NCBI GenBank assembly: GCA_038501195.1
Contig: JBBPUQ010000006.1
Coordinates: forward strand, 682,001-746,000
Length of the DNA stretch: 64,000 nt
Origin: Nemania diffusa
Taxonomy: Eukaryota > Ascomycota > Sordariomycetes > Xylariales > Xylariaceae
Direction of reading: 5' to 3'
Shown here: piece after piece, positions 45,265 through 57,475 of the stretch
Layout of the letters: the number at the start of each line of letters is the position of its first letter
How positions within the stretch are numbered: the stretch's first letter is position 1
The notes under the pieces: generated by a model
Told to the model about the DNA's origin: nothing
The model's database searches: none
Seen by the model: only the letters and a program-made list of their open reading frames with translations
Position numbers and translations under genes: made by a program

Positions 45265-46488
45265 ATGGGTGGAGACTTGCAGCTCAAGAAGTCGTACCAC
45301 CCGGCTCTCTTGAAGAACCAGGCCAAGGTTTACGACGCAGAGCAGGCTGCATTAGCAGAGAGGAAGAAGACCGAAGCACGCATCCAAGAGATCAAGGAGG
45401 AGCGCGCCCAGAAGGAGATACAAGAAAAGCTCGAGGCAGCGGGCGGCCGGAAACGTATCGATCGAGTTGATTGGATGTACCAAGGCCCCAGCGATGGCCA
45501 GGGAGGAACAACTGAAGAACTCGAGGGATTTCTCCTAGGGAAAAGACGGATTGACACAATCCTCACGCGCGGGCCCGAAAACGACAGTCTCAAGAAACAA
45601 GCGTCCTATGATGGTCTTGCTGCGCCTCAGAACTCGGTCGTTAATGCAAGAGATGTTGCAGCCAAGATTCGAGAAGACCCCCTATTAGCTATTAAGCGTC
45701 GAGAACAAGAGGCATATGAGGCAATGATGAACGACCCTATCAAGAGAAGGCAGTTACTGGCTTCTATGGGACAGAGCGACGGCAAACAGTCTTCTCGTGG
45801 AAGAGAGGACAGACAATCGAAGCGCCACAGACATCGTCATAGATCACATTCCCAAGAGCATCGCCATAGAAAACATCGGCGGTCGGATTCTCGCGAACGT
45901 GACCAGTCGAGAGACAGAGGACATCGATATCACAGACGCAACTCTGACGATAGGCCAGACTCAAGGGCGGGACAGGAGTCACGGAGGGAACGCCACAAGA
46001 AGAGGCGATCGTCCTCCCGAGATGATCACAGAGAAGAAAGGGGTGACAATGACAGGTCGTACAGAGAGCGATCAAGAAGCCCACGTCGTAGTGACCGCAA
46101 TGAAGAAGACTACAGGCGACGCCGAGAGTATTCTCCTCAGCCTCCTAAGGACCGCCGAAGAAACTACGCCAATGACGAAGCACGGCGTAATAGCCGCGAC
46201 TATCGCCAGCCTTCTGGGTATAGGGGCGGCCCAAGCAACGGCCGAAGTAGAGACCCAAATGGTTCGGGGGCCACGTCAGATGCTGCAGCGTCTGAGGAGC
46301 GCGCCCGGAAATTGGCGGCAATGCAAGACGCAGCGTCAGATCTAGACAAAGATCGAGAGAAGAGGCTAGCGGTTTTAGACGAGCAGGAACGGCAGGCGAG
46401 AGAGGCAGATGACCTGGCAAGGGCTCGCGCTGGCAAATACGGGGACCAGGAGTTTGTCAACGGATTACGGAGACAGCTAATCAGCTAG
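45265..46488 (+). CDS. cwc25: Pre-mRNA splicing factor Cwc25
   Basis: Spliceosome component that joins after Prp2 action to promote the first transesterification step; nuclear. One exon, 407 residues. The N-terminus ([40 protein letters not shown]) is the CIR_N-type domain characteristic of Cwc25, followed by VDWMYQGP and [15 protein letters not shown] blocks ([11 protein letters not shown]). Residues about 165-300 form a long Arg/Ser/His-rich low-complexity tract ([20 protein letters not shown]), common in splicing factors, and the C-terminus is a charged helix ([20 protein letters not shown]). Long open frames in the other frames of this gene are by-products of the RS-rich code. Confidence 0.92.
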   Translation: MGGDLQLKKSYHPALLKNQAKVYDAEQAALAERKKTEARIQEIKEERAQKEIQEKLEAAGGRKRIDRVDWMYQGPSDGQGGTTEELEGFLLGKRRIDTILTRGPENDSLKKQASYDGLAAPQNSVVNARDVAAKIREDPLLAIKRREQEAYEAMMNDPIKRRQLLASMGQSDGKQSSRGREDRQSKRHRHRHRSHSQEHRHRKHRRSDSRERDQSRDRGHRYHRRNSDDRPDSRAGQESRRERHKKRRSSSRDDHREERGDNDRSYRERSRSPRRSDRNEEDYRRRREYSPQPPKDRRRNYANDEARRNSRDYRQPSGYRGGPSNGRSRDPNGSGATSDAAASEERARKLAAMQDAASDLDKDREKRLAVLDEQERQAREADDLARARAGKYGDQEFVNGLRRQLIS

Positions 46489-48308
46489 ATACCCGAATAT
46501 TATATCGGCTGGCATGGATATAGGATGAGACAGATGAATTCGAAACCTTAAATAGCTAGACATTCTTATGAACTTCTGTTCCATCGATTTTGAGCAATTT
46601 GCATTGGAAATTGTATAAGTCATACTACTAAAATTGAAGCTATCTCAGATAAGCTGAAAGTCTAGCACGAATCTAAATCGACACTACTGAAAGTTGCACC
46701 TCGACATCGTTTTCAAAAATGCAACACTCTTGAGACAAAACATGTCTGACATAGGGTAGGCATAGGTACATACCTAGAGCATATAAAGGGTTGCAGTTAG
46801 CGAGTTGGGGCGCAGGAGTATATCCTCAGGTGCACAGTGTATATCGTACATGTTATAAAATGAACACCGTATAGGCTCAGCCTTTGTGAATTTTATATAC
46901 TCCACTTCCCGAATCTAGAACCGTCCTATTTGGCCATGAACTTTAATCCAAGGCCAAACCATGCTACTGGAACATAGAAGCTAGCACCATTGGTAAGTAT
47001 CCTACCAAGCTTAAACAGCTATGCACTATCTACATACATAATGACAAAGGGTGGCCATTCCGCTTTATTGATAAGATTTTGAGCTCGAGTACGTAGTACC
47101 TAGGTACGCAGTACTTTGCGTGTGGTCAAGCTAAAAAGTTGGCTAGCCAAACCCTGTAGCGTACCTACCAACTTTATTGTACATTACAGAGTAGTACGTC
47201 CCTCTTATAGATGTACCTGGTAATAGTTGAGTATAAACTAAGGTACCTACCGAGGGAGGCTAGGTACATATTTGCCAGATAGGCAATATAATTACAGCAC
47301 AAGACGTTTCATGAGTGGCGTTCGGGATCTACGGGCTGCATTATACTCACGCTACCACCTCGAGTGCCGTTAACTGTTAATTATCTAGTTATTAATCATA
47401 CGCTTTCCATGTTCATGGTCATGAATACCATAGTCACACCCATTTCACGTTGATTAAAGTATTCACCTATTATGAAAGCAACATGATTCAGGGGTAAACC
47501 CCAGCTAAGATTGCAGACCTTTTTGATTAGCTACGTATAACTTGAAGTGGGTTCCGGGGAAATCTGACTGTAGTGTACCCGTGTCGGGTCCATTCTTTCG
47601 CCCGCATCTAGATTCCAGTGCCCACCTGCAAATGATTGTAGGTACATTGGTAGGTATTACAGTAGTAGTAGTAGTGGCGGCGCAATGGCAAGCGAGCAAG
47701 CTGGTTCAAGAGCTCTCCACTATCTAGATATATAGTTGTAATGGAAGGCGCGCGAGTGCGCGACCCACTCCCTCGCCCACCCATCTGTCAATTCTGGCTC
47801 GTCTGGTTCGTCTGAGTGGTCTTAGGCTTGGCGCAATCGTGCCAGCCCATCGTTACCTAGTACCTACTCTAGTTACCTAGATACCTACTCTAAGGTTCGT
47901 GGTCCATCCCATTTAGGTTGACCATTCAGTGCCACCAACTCTATCTAGCGTACCTACCAACCTGGCAGGCATGCGTCTTTAAACTAATCCACTATTAATG
48001 CAGCCTTCATTTCCAGCTTTCTCTCTGGTCAACGCCCACTCCTCCTTCACCACCTTCACCACCCTCACCAGCCTGCTCACCTTGCCGACAAGTATCGAAT
48101 TCCTCAAAACACCAACGCCTGCGATCACAGACCCGTCGTTGTATACCACCAGACCATTCTCTTGCTCAAGCCGAGCATCAACCATCAAAGCCTCGGTCAC
48201 CATTCCCTCTGCAGATTCACCTTATTACCGCGACTCCAACGTACGATCACCAACCCCTTTTTCACGGGTTCCTTGACACCACACCGAATACCTCTACAGC
48301 CTTGCAAA
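46489..48308. other. Intergenic region between cwc25 and rho3
   Basis: About 1.8 kb without a supported gene. It is rich in CCTACC/AGGTAC motifs (for example 47095-47280), has a short AGT run at 47661-47676, and its last 300 bases are CT- and CACC-rich, as in a leader for the rho3 gene. Confidence 0.4.
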
Positions 48309-49133
48309 ATGCCGCTCTGTGGGTTAGGAGGCTCTAAGACAGTACAGCGCAAGTTGGTACTTCTGTAGGTTTCCCAACTCCTCCTGCGCCTCAAAAGAGC
48401 TCTCAGCTTACTAACATGTCATTCTAGTGGTGATGGTGCATGCGGAAAAACATCCTTGTTGAACGTCTTCACAAGAGGATACTTCCCGACAGTCTACGAG
48501 CCTACGGTTTTTGAAAACTATGTTCACGGTAAGTTCCCTCTTTTGTACTATTCTTTTCTCACCTTATCCCTGTACTATCCCATATCCATACTGTACACTC
48601 TTTTGCTACGTTACTATGGGTTGCGCGCATTGTCTTCATGATAGACAGCTGACCGGATTGCAGATATCTTCGTCGATAACGTGCACATCGAACTGTCACT
48701 ATGGGATACAGCAGGACAAGAAGAATTCGACCGTTTAAGGAGTCTTTCTTATGACAATACCGATGTTGTTGTGCTCTGTTTCAGTGTTGACAGCAAAGAC
48801 TCACTAGAGAACGTCGAGAGCAAATGGATTGGGGAAATCCAAGAGAACTGCCCTGGTGTAAAACTGGTCCTCGTAGCACTCAAGTGCGATCTGCGGGAGA
48901 ACGGTGAAGAGGAGGAGGAGGGTGGTGCTACCGACGGTGCACAGCGCGAAAAGAAGCCTATGATCGAGTACAACCAGGGCCTTGACGTCGCAAGGCGGAT
49001 CAAGGCCATGCGATACCTCGAGTGCTCTGCCATGAGGAATCGAGGTGTAAATGAAGCATTCACAGAAGCTGCCCGAGTTGCACTAAGTGTAAAACCAAGC
49101 GGCGAAGAAGAGTCCAAGTGCGTCATCATGTAA
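48309..49133 (+). CDS. rho3: Rho-family small GTPase Rho3
   Basis: Membrane-anchored GTPase that in fungi directs polarised growth and exocytosis at hyphal tips. Three exons: 48309-48364, 48428-48528 and 48664-49133 (introns 63 and 135 bp, phases 2 and 1), 208 residues. G1 GDGACGKTS (20-28) is split from its strand by intron 1; switch [16 protein letters not shown] spans intron 2; G3 is [18 protein letters not shown]4 is LKCD in place of the common TKCD, a Rho3 hallmark; G5 is ECSAM. The end CVIM is a CaaX prenylation motif. Between G4 and G5 there is an acidic insertion ([20 protein letters not shown]), where yeast Rho3 also carries a variable insertion. The whole-protein match to Rho3 rather than Rho1/Cdc42 is clear from [15 protein letters not shown]. 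Confidence 0.93.
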
Positions 49134-51038
49134 AAGGATCATCACCTAACTCGCCTCTGAGTACTGGCAATACACGATACCATGATCTCGAGTCATACGA
49201 AAACTACGGAACCAAAACATGGGTAATTCGACTAGGTATTCCTTGCCCATGTTTTAATGCGCCACGCAAGCTTTCACCCCTTGCAGTAAAGAGGCCCAAG
49301 CTTTGATGCCAAAAAAAAAACCTTTTGCCTTGTTTACACCACATTCAACCCGCCCTTCTTGTACATATTTTTCGCCCCGTTTGGTGTCTCGCACATACAC
49401 CTACACTTACGTCAATTTTGTTTTATTTACTCCTTTAATCAGACTGGGATGGGTCCCTCGGATTGGTACTTGAAGGCAACGGAATCTTCTCATTGCGCAT
49501 GTTATAGCTACGCATAGACTTTCAACTTTGATCAGGGAAATGACCGCAAGACCGGCTTGCGAAGGCGACAGCTTGCCCTACACTCCCTCTACCTCTTTCT
49601 TTTGTTGTATATCGTGCTGTTGTTCACGCTCATCACTCAGCAAGCAAGATAGGGGAGCAACATAGATGTACTAGTTTAAACGTCAACACGTCGTCACGTC
49701 ATTATTTACTTCTGTCTGGCACTGTGATACAGCTATTAAAACATGTAGCTTGGTATTTATGGCGTGAAAGAAGTTTAAAGGCCAAAACACCTTAAAACCT
49801 AATTCAAACAACCACCTCTAAATCCCCAAACCCAATACATAATTGATTGGAATTGGCTATTTTCTTCCTTGACAAACTGTGTAGTAAGTATCATAGGTAT
49901 AAGAAAAGGGGGGTGTATAAAAAAGGTACCATGATGATGTAGTTTGGTACTAACACCTCGCCCTTTCCACTTTTTAAACCTACTTCGCAGGTATATGGTT
50001 TTCTTTCCCTCTAGAGGATAGCACAGTATTATATTTGTATGCGGCAAATGGAAATCCAGGAATGCGTAGTATGGAGCACTAGCCACAATTGACTCTATCA
50101 CATTTGAATAACTACAACAACTAATTACAGAGTACGTACCCCCAGCTAACGCCAGGATAGAAACAATTAATTTCTTGCATACGGTCATTACTATGAGACC
50201 ACCCACTACCCACAATATCTCTTGAACCGGTTCTCATTTGAGCTTCATCATAACCAATTGCTTAACCAGATACTCCGAATCCAGTAGTCTATTTACTCGA
50301 AGGTTGAAATCAGGGTGGTTGAACGAGCGCGGAATAAAGCTCTCGGACTTAAACCTCTGAATTAACCTAGTGAAATGAGATATACCGGTTATTTATTCCC
50401 TCTATCGCAAGCACTTTTGATAGCAGGACTCAGCTATCACATTACTGATAAAACATTTTATTTTCGTAATCCGAGGCTTAAATATATTGCACTGTCCATG
50501 GCTGTAAAACTAGCTGTCGACCACTAAAGTTCATAGAAATAAAGACCTAGGTATATATCAAGGTATAGAATCATGGCTCAGTAAATCCAGTCTCATTACT
50601 ACGTACCCCCTCATGGCCCCTCATGAACTCCTCTAACCGCCGCTTCGCCCTAGTATATCCAAACCTTAAACCGCCTGCTCATCTATTGTACTACGAGAAA
50701 GAGACGAAGAATAGCCGCTTAAAGGTCGAGGTGGAGTGTTGCGCCATTGAACGCGAATGAATGTTGAGTGTCACGACTAACATCTATAATCCAACATACG
50801 TGAGTGCAAGAAAGGCACTGAACTCCGGACGGGGGGTTTGGCGCGTCATTTAGGCTCGGTCGTGTTCCTTGACTGAGATGCGAAAAATCGGACGGCCCTA
50901 TGAATGCGACACCCAAAAGGCTGTACGAACGAGAAAGTCCAGGAGAAGGAGCATGAGAAGGGATAGCAGATATCGTATACGGCACACCCACACCCAGAAC
51001 CGCACGACACGAGCCAGCAAGCAAGCAAGCAGCGCCGC
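49134..51038. other. Convergent intergenic region between rho3 and laccase
   Basis: About 1.9 kb holding the 3' ends of rho3 (plus) and laccase (minus). No supported gene. A 138-residue minus-strand frame at 49799-50215 opens only with TTG and has no motif. Confidence 0.4.
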
Positions 51039-53073
51039 TCACAGCCCACTATCGATCTGATCCGGCACGACCCTCTGCGTGAACGCGTCCCAGTCCCGAC
51101 ACGTCTGCGCCGCGTCCGCGGGCAGCGGCAGGGCCGGGATGTCGTCGGGGCGGAAGATCATCTGCGAGAAGAAGCCGGCGGACGCGTGCCAGGCGATGTG
51201 GCAGTGGAAGGGCCAGACGCCGGGGTTGCTGGTGTCCATCTGCACGACGACGTGGCCGAAGGCCTCGACCAGCTGCACGTCGCGGCGCATCGGGTTCGAG
51301 GGCCGCACGATGTCCGTGCCGTTGTAGTTGCCTGGGCCGGCGGAGAGGATGTACATGTTGAGGCCGTGGGCGTGCATGGGGTGGTGGCTAGACGGTGTTA
51401 GAGCTAGTGCTTGGTTGGGGGTGGGAGGGAAAGGAGAGGAGGGAGGGGGGGCTTACGCGGGTGTTGGGTTGTTCACTATGATTCGGACTGACGTGTTGCT
51501 GCCGAAGTTCATCACGTTCATTTCGGGGTCGAACTGGAAGTCGTTGTTCTTGGCCTTCAAGAGCGTTGGCTCGTTGTAGTTCACCTTTGCCGCCACGCCC
51601 TAGATATCGTGTTAGTGAGTTCGACAACACCGCCCGCCGTGCTTCGAGCAGCATGGCGAGGAAAAAGTGCGCGACTTACACCAAAGTTCCAGAGGAGATT
51701 TCCCGTGGCGTTCCTGAAAATAGCAATATCCATCGTCTGCGTCCACGACGGCTCCGGCAGCGCAATCGGGTAATACGGCACCGTGACCTCGAGATCATCA
51801 TTCGCGCACGTTCCCGGGTCCGGGACGTCCCACGGCGCGCTCGCGGGCGCGTGCTCCGTGTCCGCGCCGTCGTAGTAGACGGCGGCGAGCGCGAAGGGCT
51901 GCTTGGCGGACGAGCACGACGTGAGGTTGGCGCGCAGCCAGAAGGCGGAGCCGGGGGCGCCGGTGGCCTTGACGACGACGTCGACGCGCTGGCCGGCGCC
52001 GAGCGTGACCACCTCGGTGTCGTACGGCTGCACCTCGACGAAGTCGTTGGCGATCACCGTCATCGTGTGCTCGTCGATCGAGATGCGCTGCACGCCCTCC
52101 GAGCCCGCGTTCACGAGCCGCAGCCGGTGCGTCTTGCCCGTCTGGAAGTGGAACTTGGACAGCCCTGCGTTGTTGGTGCACTTGGCCGTGTCGCCGGCGT
52201 CGACGGTCGCGCAGTCGAAGGTCATGCGGCCGTTGATCAGGTTGTTGTCTGAGTACGTGCGGCCTTGGAAGCCGGGGGCCATTACTTCCTTTACGGTCGT
52301 GAAGTAGTCTTCGTGCCACCAATCTGGACGAGTGTGAGATATGTGATTATAGGTAGTTCGCCGAGGTGGACCAACTTACCATTTACCATGACCGGGCCCA
52401 GGTCGACATCATACTTGACGTTTGTTGGGCCGTAGACAACCATCGGTCCAAAGAGACCACCAGAATATTGGGCAGAGTAATGAGAGTGATACCAAGAACT
52501 ACCATACAGCTCAGCGCGGAATTTGTATGTCTGGCTCTTACCAGGCGCTATGGGACACTGCGTTACACCGGGAACTCCATCCTCCCACGAGGTGTTGGTT
52601 TGTAGGAATCCATGCCAGTGGATAGCTGTGCCCTCTTGGGGCTCTTCCAAGATATTGTTGTGGACGTTGACCTCGATGTAGTCGCCCCAGTTCGCCTCTA
52701 TTAAGGGGCCTGGGAATTGTCCGTTGACGAGGATCACGCTCTTTTCGTAGCCGTCTGGCGCTATCATACCACGACTAATGTTGAAGTCGTATCTCCGAAC
52801 AACTTGGGTCTCCGGTGCCTCTGTATAGGGGTTACAGCTACCAGATTTCAAGTTGCCCCATGGGACCGTCATCGAGCCCCTGTAGCTACTGCCGCTGTTC
52901 ACCCATTGAGGAAGCGTTGGTGCTTTAAATGTCCCCCATAATGAGTTTCTGTCAGAGTTCCTAGTTAGGTACAGTCGAATACCACAGATTCCCAAATCGA
53001 GTTCCACTTACCCATCTTGGGCTGAGGGTGATAGTGCCGCCACGAGGCAAGTGAATTGCTTCCAGTAATCCAT
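51039..53073 (-). CDS. Multicopper oxidase, ascomycete laccase type
   Basis: Would oxidise phenols with four-electron reduction of O2; probably secreted. Five exons: 53073-53012, 52948-52380, 52323-51680, 51599-51457 and 51387-51039 (introns 63, 56, 80 and 69 bp; phases 2, 1, 0, 2) give 588 residues. All copper-ligand blocks are present: HWHG (131-134), WYHSH (173-177), HPMHAHG (475-481) and HCHIAWHASAGF (534-545), the position after AG being Phe. The protein ends exactly in DSGL, the C-terminal plug typical of asco-laccases, so no propeptide beyond it is encoded. The proposed start gives MDYWKQFTCLVAALSPSAQ, a weak signal peptide; a further upstream exon is possible because a good acceptor lies at about 53090. 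The third to fifth exons are very GC-rich, which creates long spurious frames. Confidence 0.92.
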
Positions 53074-55423
53074 ATCAACCACGCAAATGAAGGGATAGCT
53101 ACAAACGAGTACAAATATTAGACTAACAGCAAAAATGAAAACAAAAATGAATGAATGAATGACTGCACGAATGCAAAAAAGAGCGAATGAATGGGTGAAT
53201 ACCCAGCTACAGATCCTAACGAGTGGAGGAGCAAATTGGCATTATGAGAGCAAGAGGAGCAGGGAGAAGCAGTACCAGAGGTTTTCCTTATAAAGCTCGA
53301 CGTGTAGATCTAGGTAAACACGCTCCCGAGAGGCAATGCGTGTCTAGTCGTAAGTGTAAGGGGCTCCAGACTAAGACATTGATAGTCTGAGACTCAGGAG
53401 TACTATTTAGAATGTCAGGCACGGTAATCTCTCCAGCGCGTAGAAGGAAGTGTGGCTTTTTAACTACCTATGCATTTCTACCTATGCCTATGCTATGTGC
53501 AATAGGAGTGCTCTTAACTCGGATAGTCGGACTCCCTTCCATCGCCAGGCTCATACCCGTTCATAATTCTGGAAGATGGAACGTCCCGAAGGATCGACTT
53601 AGATCACTGCAGAACCCAGATTCCGGCACCATGGTGAGCATACTCAGGACAGCTCGTGGACATCGAGATATCGGACTGGCGGTGGTGATTGGGATCTTCT
53701 CAGCCGCCACCCACAACAGTGTCCTGCGGTCTTAGGTTGCGAGTGGCAGCAGGGGTACATAGACAAAGTGCCGGATCTACGAGGTCTATCGAACGAACTA
53801 TACGCCCCAGGTGGGTGTCGTTTTGTCTGATTAGTTGATCCAACAAACATACCGTCGGGGTTCGCTTTTGCAGGTCTTGACAGAAGCAATAACGGGCCTC
53901 GTGGTAAGACATTGACGCAGGAACATTCCTATGTCTAACTTGGCATACTGGCATATTGCGCGATCGCCATTGTTGACAGGAAGCACAGCACCGCGTATCA
54001 CTTGTCAATGCACTTGGTTAATGGGCGCTTTACACGATGCCGTTCGTTGTTGCTATCATCGTCGCCACACGGCCGAGCGGAGTGACTGGGTAGGGAGGGC
54101 ATTTACCTTACCCTACCTATGCAGTCCCGAGCGCGTGGTGTAGGACGTGCATAAGAGCAGCGCCAAGCCAAATGCCGTAGAGCCTCTCAGCTGAATCCAA
54201 TAGCGTGGCCTTAGACTTAGACCTCATGTGCCGTAAGGTGTGAAGCCTAGTCTTAGTCAACCACCTCTAGAACGACGAAAGCCCCACGTCGAAGCCCAGG
54301 AAGTGCCGGACTTCTACGCAGTACAACGAAAGAAAAAAAAACCACTCGGGGATTTTTGCATGCATGAATTATCTTGCCAGATGGCAGAGGTGAGGCGTGC
54401 TGCGGCAAGTGAGGGCCGGCAATTTGGCCAGCGAAAAGCAAGGGGTCTCCGCCCGGTTTGTTTGCTTTTCCGCACGCCACACACTTGGGCAAGGCCCTAT
54501 TGTGCCGCCATGGTGCGCCGAAGCGTGGCTGGACGCTCATCATCTGCGCCGGAGATTTAATGCGCGTGTGGACAGTCGAGACTTGACTTGATGGGGATTT
54601 GCTGACTGACTTGAGTACATACCATGCAGGAAGAGGGGATCGAAGCAGACCTATTTTGGGCGCGAAAAGCATCGTCATATTATGTTTTGCTGTGATGGGC
54701 TCGGTGGAAAGGGTGTTACGAGGGTCGCTTACCCTTCATTCAGCTCGGACTGGCAGATTCTGTGTCCATCACGAGGTCTGACGCGACTTCTAGACGGCCC
54801 AGGCTTATTATCCGAAGTCTGTTTAGAGCGAATGACGAAATCTACATCATGCGAGAATTTATCTAACTGGGCATACTGAAGTTGGGGGGTCTTTTTCTCT
54901 TAGTGTAGGTATGCTTGGATGGTTTCAATTGACAGGTTCACCCACTGTCTCGGATTTGGTCGGTGCAGCTCCTACATCGAGAAGGGGTTTTTTTTGTTTG
55001 TCTTCTGAGTAGACACGATTTTCTTTTTCCCCTTTGATTCTCCTGATTAGGAAACCTCTGATACCTTGTACGTTGGTGAATCATGACGGGTACAGGGTGT
55101 ATTAGACAATTTGAATTGCAACTTTTAAGACAGGTATTTAAACAGGACCGTAGAACACCGTGACTATCTTTTTCGTAATGGTGATAAGCATAGCACTGTA
55201 ATACTTGCTTCGGTATATACAGGCTCAGGATAACAAAAAGTTATCAACTAGACGGAGCAAAATGGTTCCTCTTTGTCTTGACCTCCGGGATTAAATCTTG
55301 CACCCAGTATAAAGAGTTGTACAATACTATTTTTATTACACAATGGTACATGGACTGGATGGACCGCATGGTTTCCATGCTAGGCCTCCTTGTCGAGACT
55401 TATCTCTGGCCAGACCTATGGGC
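53074..55423. other. Intergenic region upstream of laccase, downstream of mgr2
   Basis: About 2.3 kb. Its left end is the laccase promoter. No supported gene: minus-strand frames at 53644-54008 and 54253-54678 overlap in different frames, lack motifs and show no plausible splicing. Confidence 0.4.
53288..53295 (-). promoter_or_regulatory. Candidate TATA element of the laccase gene
   Basis: CTTTATAA on the minus strand lies about 215 bp upstream of the proposed laccase ATG. Weak evidence: sequence and distance only. Confidence 0.3.
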
Positions 55424-56045
55424 TTATTTCTCGCGGGGTCGGTAGGCTTGCTGTGCCGCCAGTATCACAGGCCGTCTTTGGGCTCGCGCAAAGGCCTCGA
55501 CTGCGATCGGTGACGCATCAGTTCTTATAACACTCCCTACTCCCATGAAAAATCTTTTGTTTTTCATTGCCGTGGTTAGCCGGGGTGTCCAACGTGGTTG
55601 TTCATATTCATATCGGTTTCCTGCGCTCACCCGAATGTAGCTCCAGAGCCTGCCATGTACTGTCCGAGGGTCCGCATGATGCCATTCGTGCCGGCTCCAT
55701 ACCGGAAGATGTTGACCGTTCCTACACAGAAGGATCTCGAATTAGAAGAGGCGGCGGGAAACGGGCGAGGTCGGGGTCCGAACCGAATATGAAACCGATA
55801 ATTACGCCAACAGCTACACAGCATGTGTCAATTGCATTCAGATACCCCTCCCCATTGTCTCATGTCGCCCAGGTTATTCCCAAACTTACTGCCTCCCATC
55901 AGAGCTCCCATTTTTACTGGATATCGTCGTCAGTCAAGGTCTGGTGGCGGTTGGACGCCTCTCGCAAGATATCCCAAAATAGTCACATACACTTGTCGGT
56001 CACGGAAGGGCCTTGCGGTCCACGGTTCGCTGGCATCGGTGGCAT
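55424..56045 (-). CDS. mgr2: Mgr2/Romo1 family protein of the mitochondrial inner membrane (TIM23 lateral gatekeeper)
   Basis: Mgr2 is a small two-helix inner-membrane protein that couples TIM21 to the TIM23 translocase and controls lateral release of precursors; animal Romo1 is its homolog. Five short exons: 56045-55991, 55916-55890, 55813-55784, 55721-55631 and 55553-55424 (introns 74, 76, 62 and 77 bp), phases 1, 1, 1, 2, give 110 residues. The joined protein reads DKLKMGALMGGTVGVIIGFI, FGTVNIFRYGAGTNGIMRTL, GQYMAGSGATFGFFMGVGSV, IRTD, which matches the family's two Gly-rich helices separated by YGxGxxGxMRTLGQYM. The 27- and 30-bp internal exons hide the gene from plain frame searches. The start ATG at 56045 is followed by MPPMPANRGPQGPS, a usual Pro-rich head. 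The intron 3 donor is the weak GTTCGG. Confidence 0.9.
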
Positions 56046-57475
56046 TTTGGCTGATGATCTGCTCGTAGCAGCGGCAAATCGTGGTAAAAGGAGGCTTCGA
56101 CTCGCGGTGGTGGTGATTGAGTGCCTATGTAGGTGAAGTTGCCGCAGCGACGTGGGTGGTTCGATGGTTGCCGGTGGGTAGGGTAGGGTAGGGTGATGTG
56201 ATGCGATTGCGATGCGATTTTATGCATCTGATGATGATTGGAGCGTCCCCGGATCTTGGCGCGGCTTTCTCTGGGTCAATTTAGCCGGCCTACCCTACAG
56301 AAGCATAATGGCAGCCAATAAGAGCCGGGATGAGGAAATATCGGGGAGCTCTGCAGTTAGCTGTGGCTTAGACGGGCAACTAGTCTGTATTTATAGTGGC
56401 AAATGCTTGCCATACTGCATTTGGGCATGGCCTTAAAACACTACGGTGGTGAATAGCATTCGTGGTTCAGTGGCTGTGCAGCCCCACATTCTCGTTCAGC
56501 GATGAATAGAATAGGAGGGCTCACGTGCGTCGTTGGAATACTGGGCTCTTCACTTTACCACGATGCCCAACATCGTATCCCTCAGAGTGTGGCGAAAGAA
56601 TTTGGTGATGATTCAAGCCCGAGACATTTCCTGCCCAAAAACCAGGTTTTTGGTAGTTGTATTGATGTCAAAAAGGGGAAAGTTTGAAGGTTTCAACACT
56701 AAATACGGTTTAATACATATGCAAATTAAACGCAGAGTCCAGGGAGGGCGCACGGACGACAGTGAAACGATCCAATAGGACGAGGCTCTTCTCGACAGTA
56801 GCAGACAAATAGGTAGCTTCAGTCGCTTTGACACTAAACCGTTCCTAGTAAGGGCGCTTAGCAACGTCGTCGGAATGATTTCTGAACAACCACCTTCCTC
56901 CTCTCCAGTAAGGCCTGCTGCACTTACCACAGCCCTAGCATCGCGACGCGACGGCACATTACCATACCGACAGCCCTATCCGGCCGTATATACCCTCTAG
57001 ACCAATTGCCCGGTGTGTTTCCCGCCTTTTCCGACGATTGCAACCGCCTGCTTGATGCTTTTTGGGCCCGCAATCGCAATCGCCATCCACGAACCTGGCC
57101 TGTTCCTGTTCCTGTTCTTGTTCCGCACACGCCCAGAGAGAACCCTCGACCCCCTTTCGCTAATCTCTGCATCTGCTCAACCCAGGCCTTCCTGCGCGCC
57201 CGACCCTGGCCTGACTGACTGACGTCTGATCGCCTGTCCCGGCGCTCGACACGTCCTGCATGCCACACGCCGACCTTCCATCGTCGCTGAAAGGGTAGAG
57301 CGAGCGAGCGAGCGAGCGGACAGAGATAGCCGCGACCCTGACCCTGACCCGATCTCGCCATCTCCCGATCTGTACATACGCCTGCCGCAGCTTCTACGTC
57401 ACCATCGTCCATCATTTCCTAACCCTTTCCCCTTTCTTTCCCCTGTCGTAACCAGCTCCGGCGCCAGATTCCCTC
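56046..57475. promoter_or_regulatory. Divergent region between mgr2 and the FHA-protein gene
   Basis: About 1.4 kb between two divergent start codons. The last 450 bases before the FHA gene are CT-rich and hold short tandem repeats: CCTGTT-like at about 57100-57130, GAGC at about 57299-57320 and CCTGAC at about 57334-57352. GGGTA repeats lie at about 56175-56192 near mgr2. No gene is seen between. Confidence 0.4.

Noticed and set aside
45797..46345. 182-residue alternative frame over cwc25
   Set aside because: By-product of the RS-rich code; the Cwc25 frame carries the family motifs.
49799..50215. 138-residue minus-strand frame
   Set aside because: Opens with TTG, no motif, AT-rich intergenic composition.
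51566..52252. 228-residue plus-strand frame
   Set aside because: Antisense to GC-rich laccase exons; Arg/Val/Gly-rich with no motif.
55567..56136. 189-residue plus-strand frame
   Set aside because: Antisense to the five-exon Mgr2 gene, which is strongly supported by family sequence.
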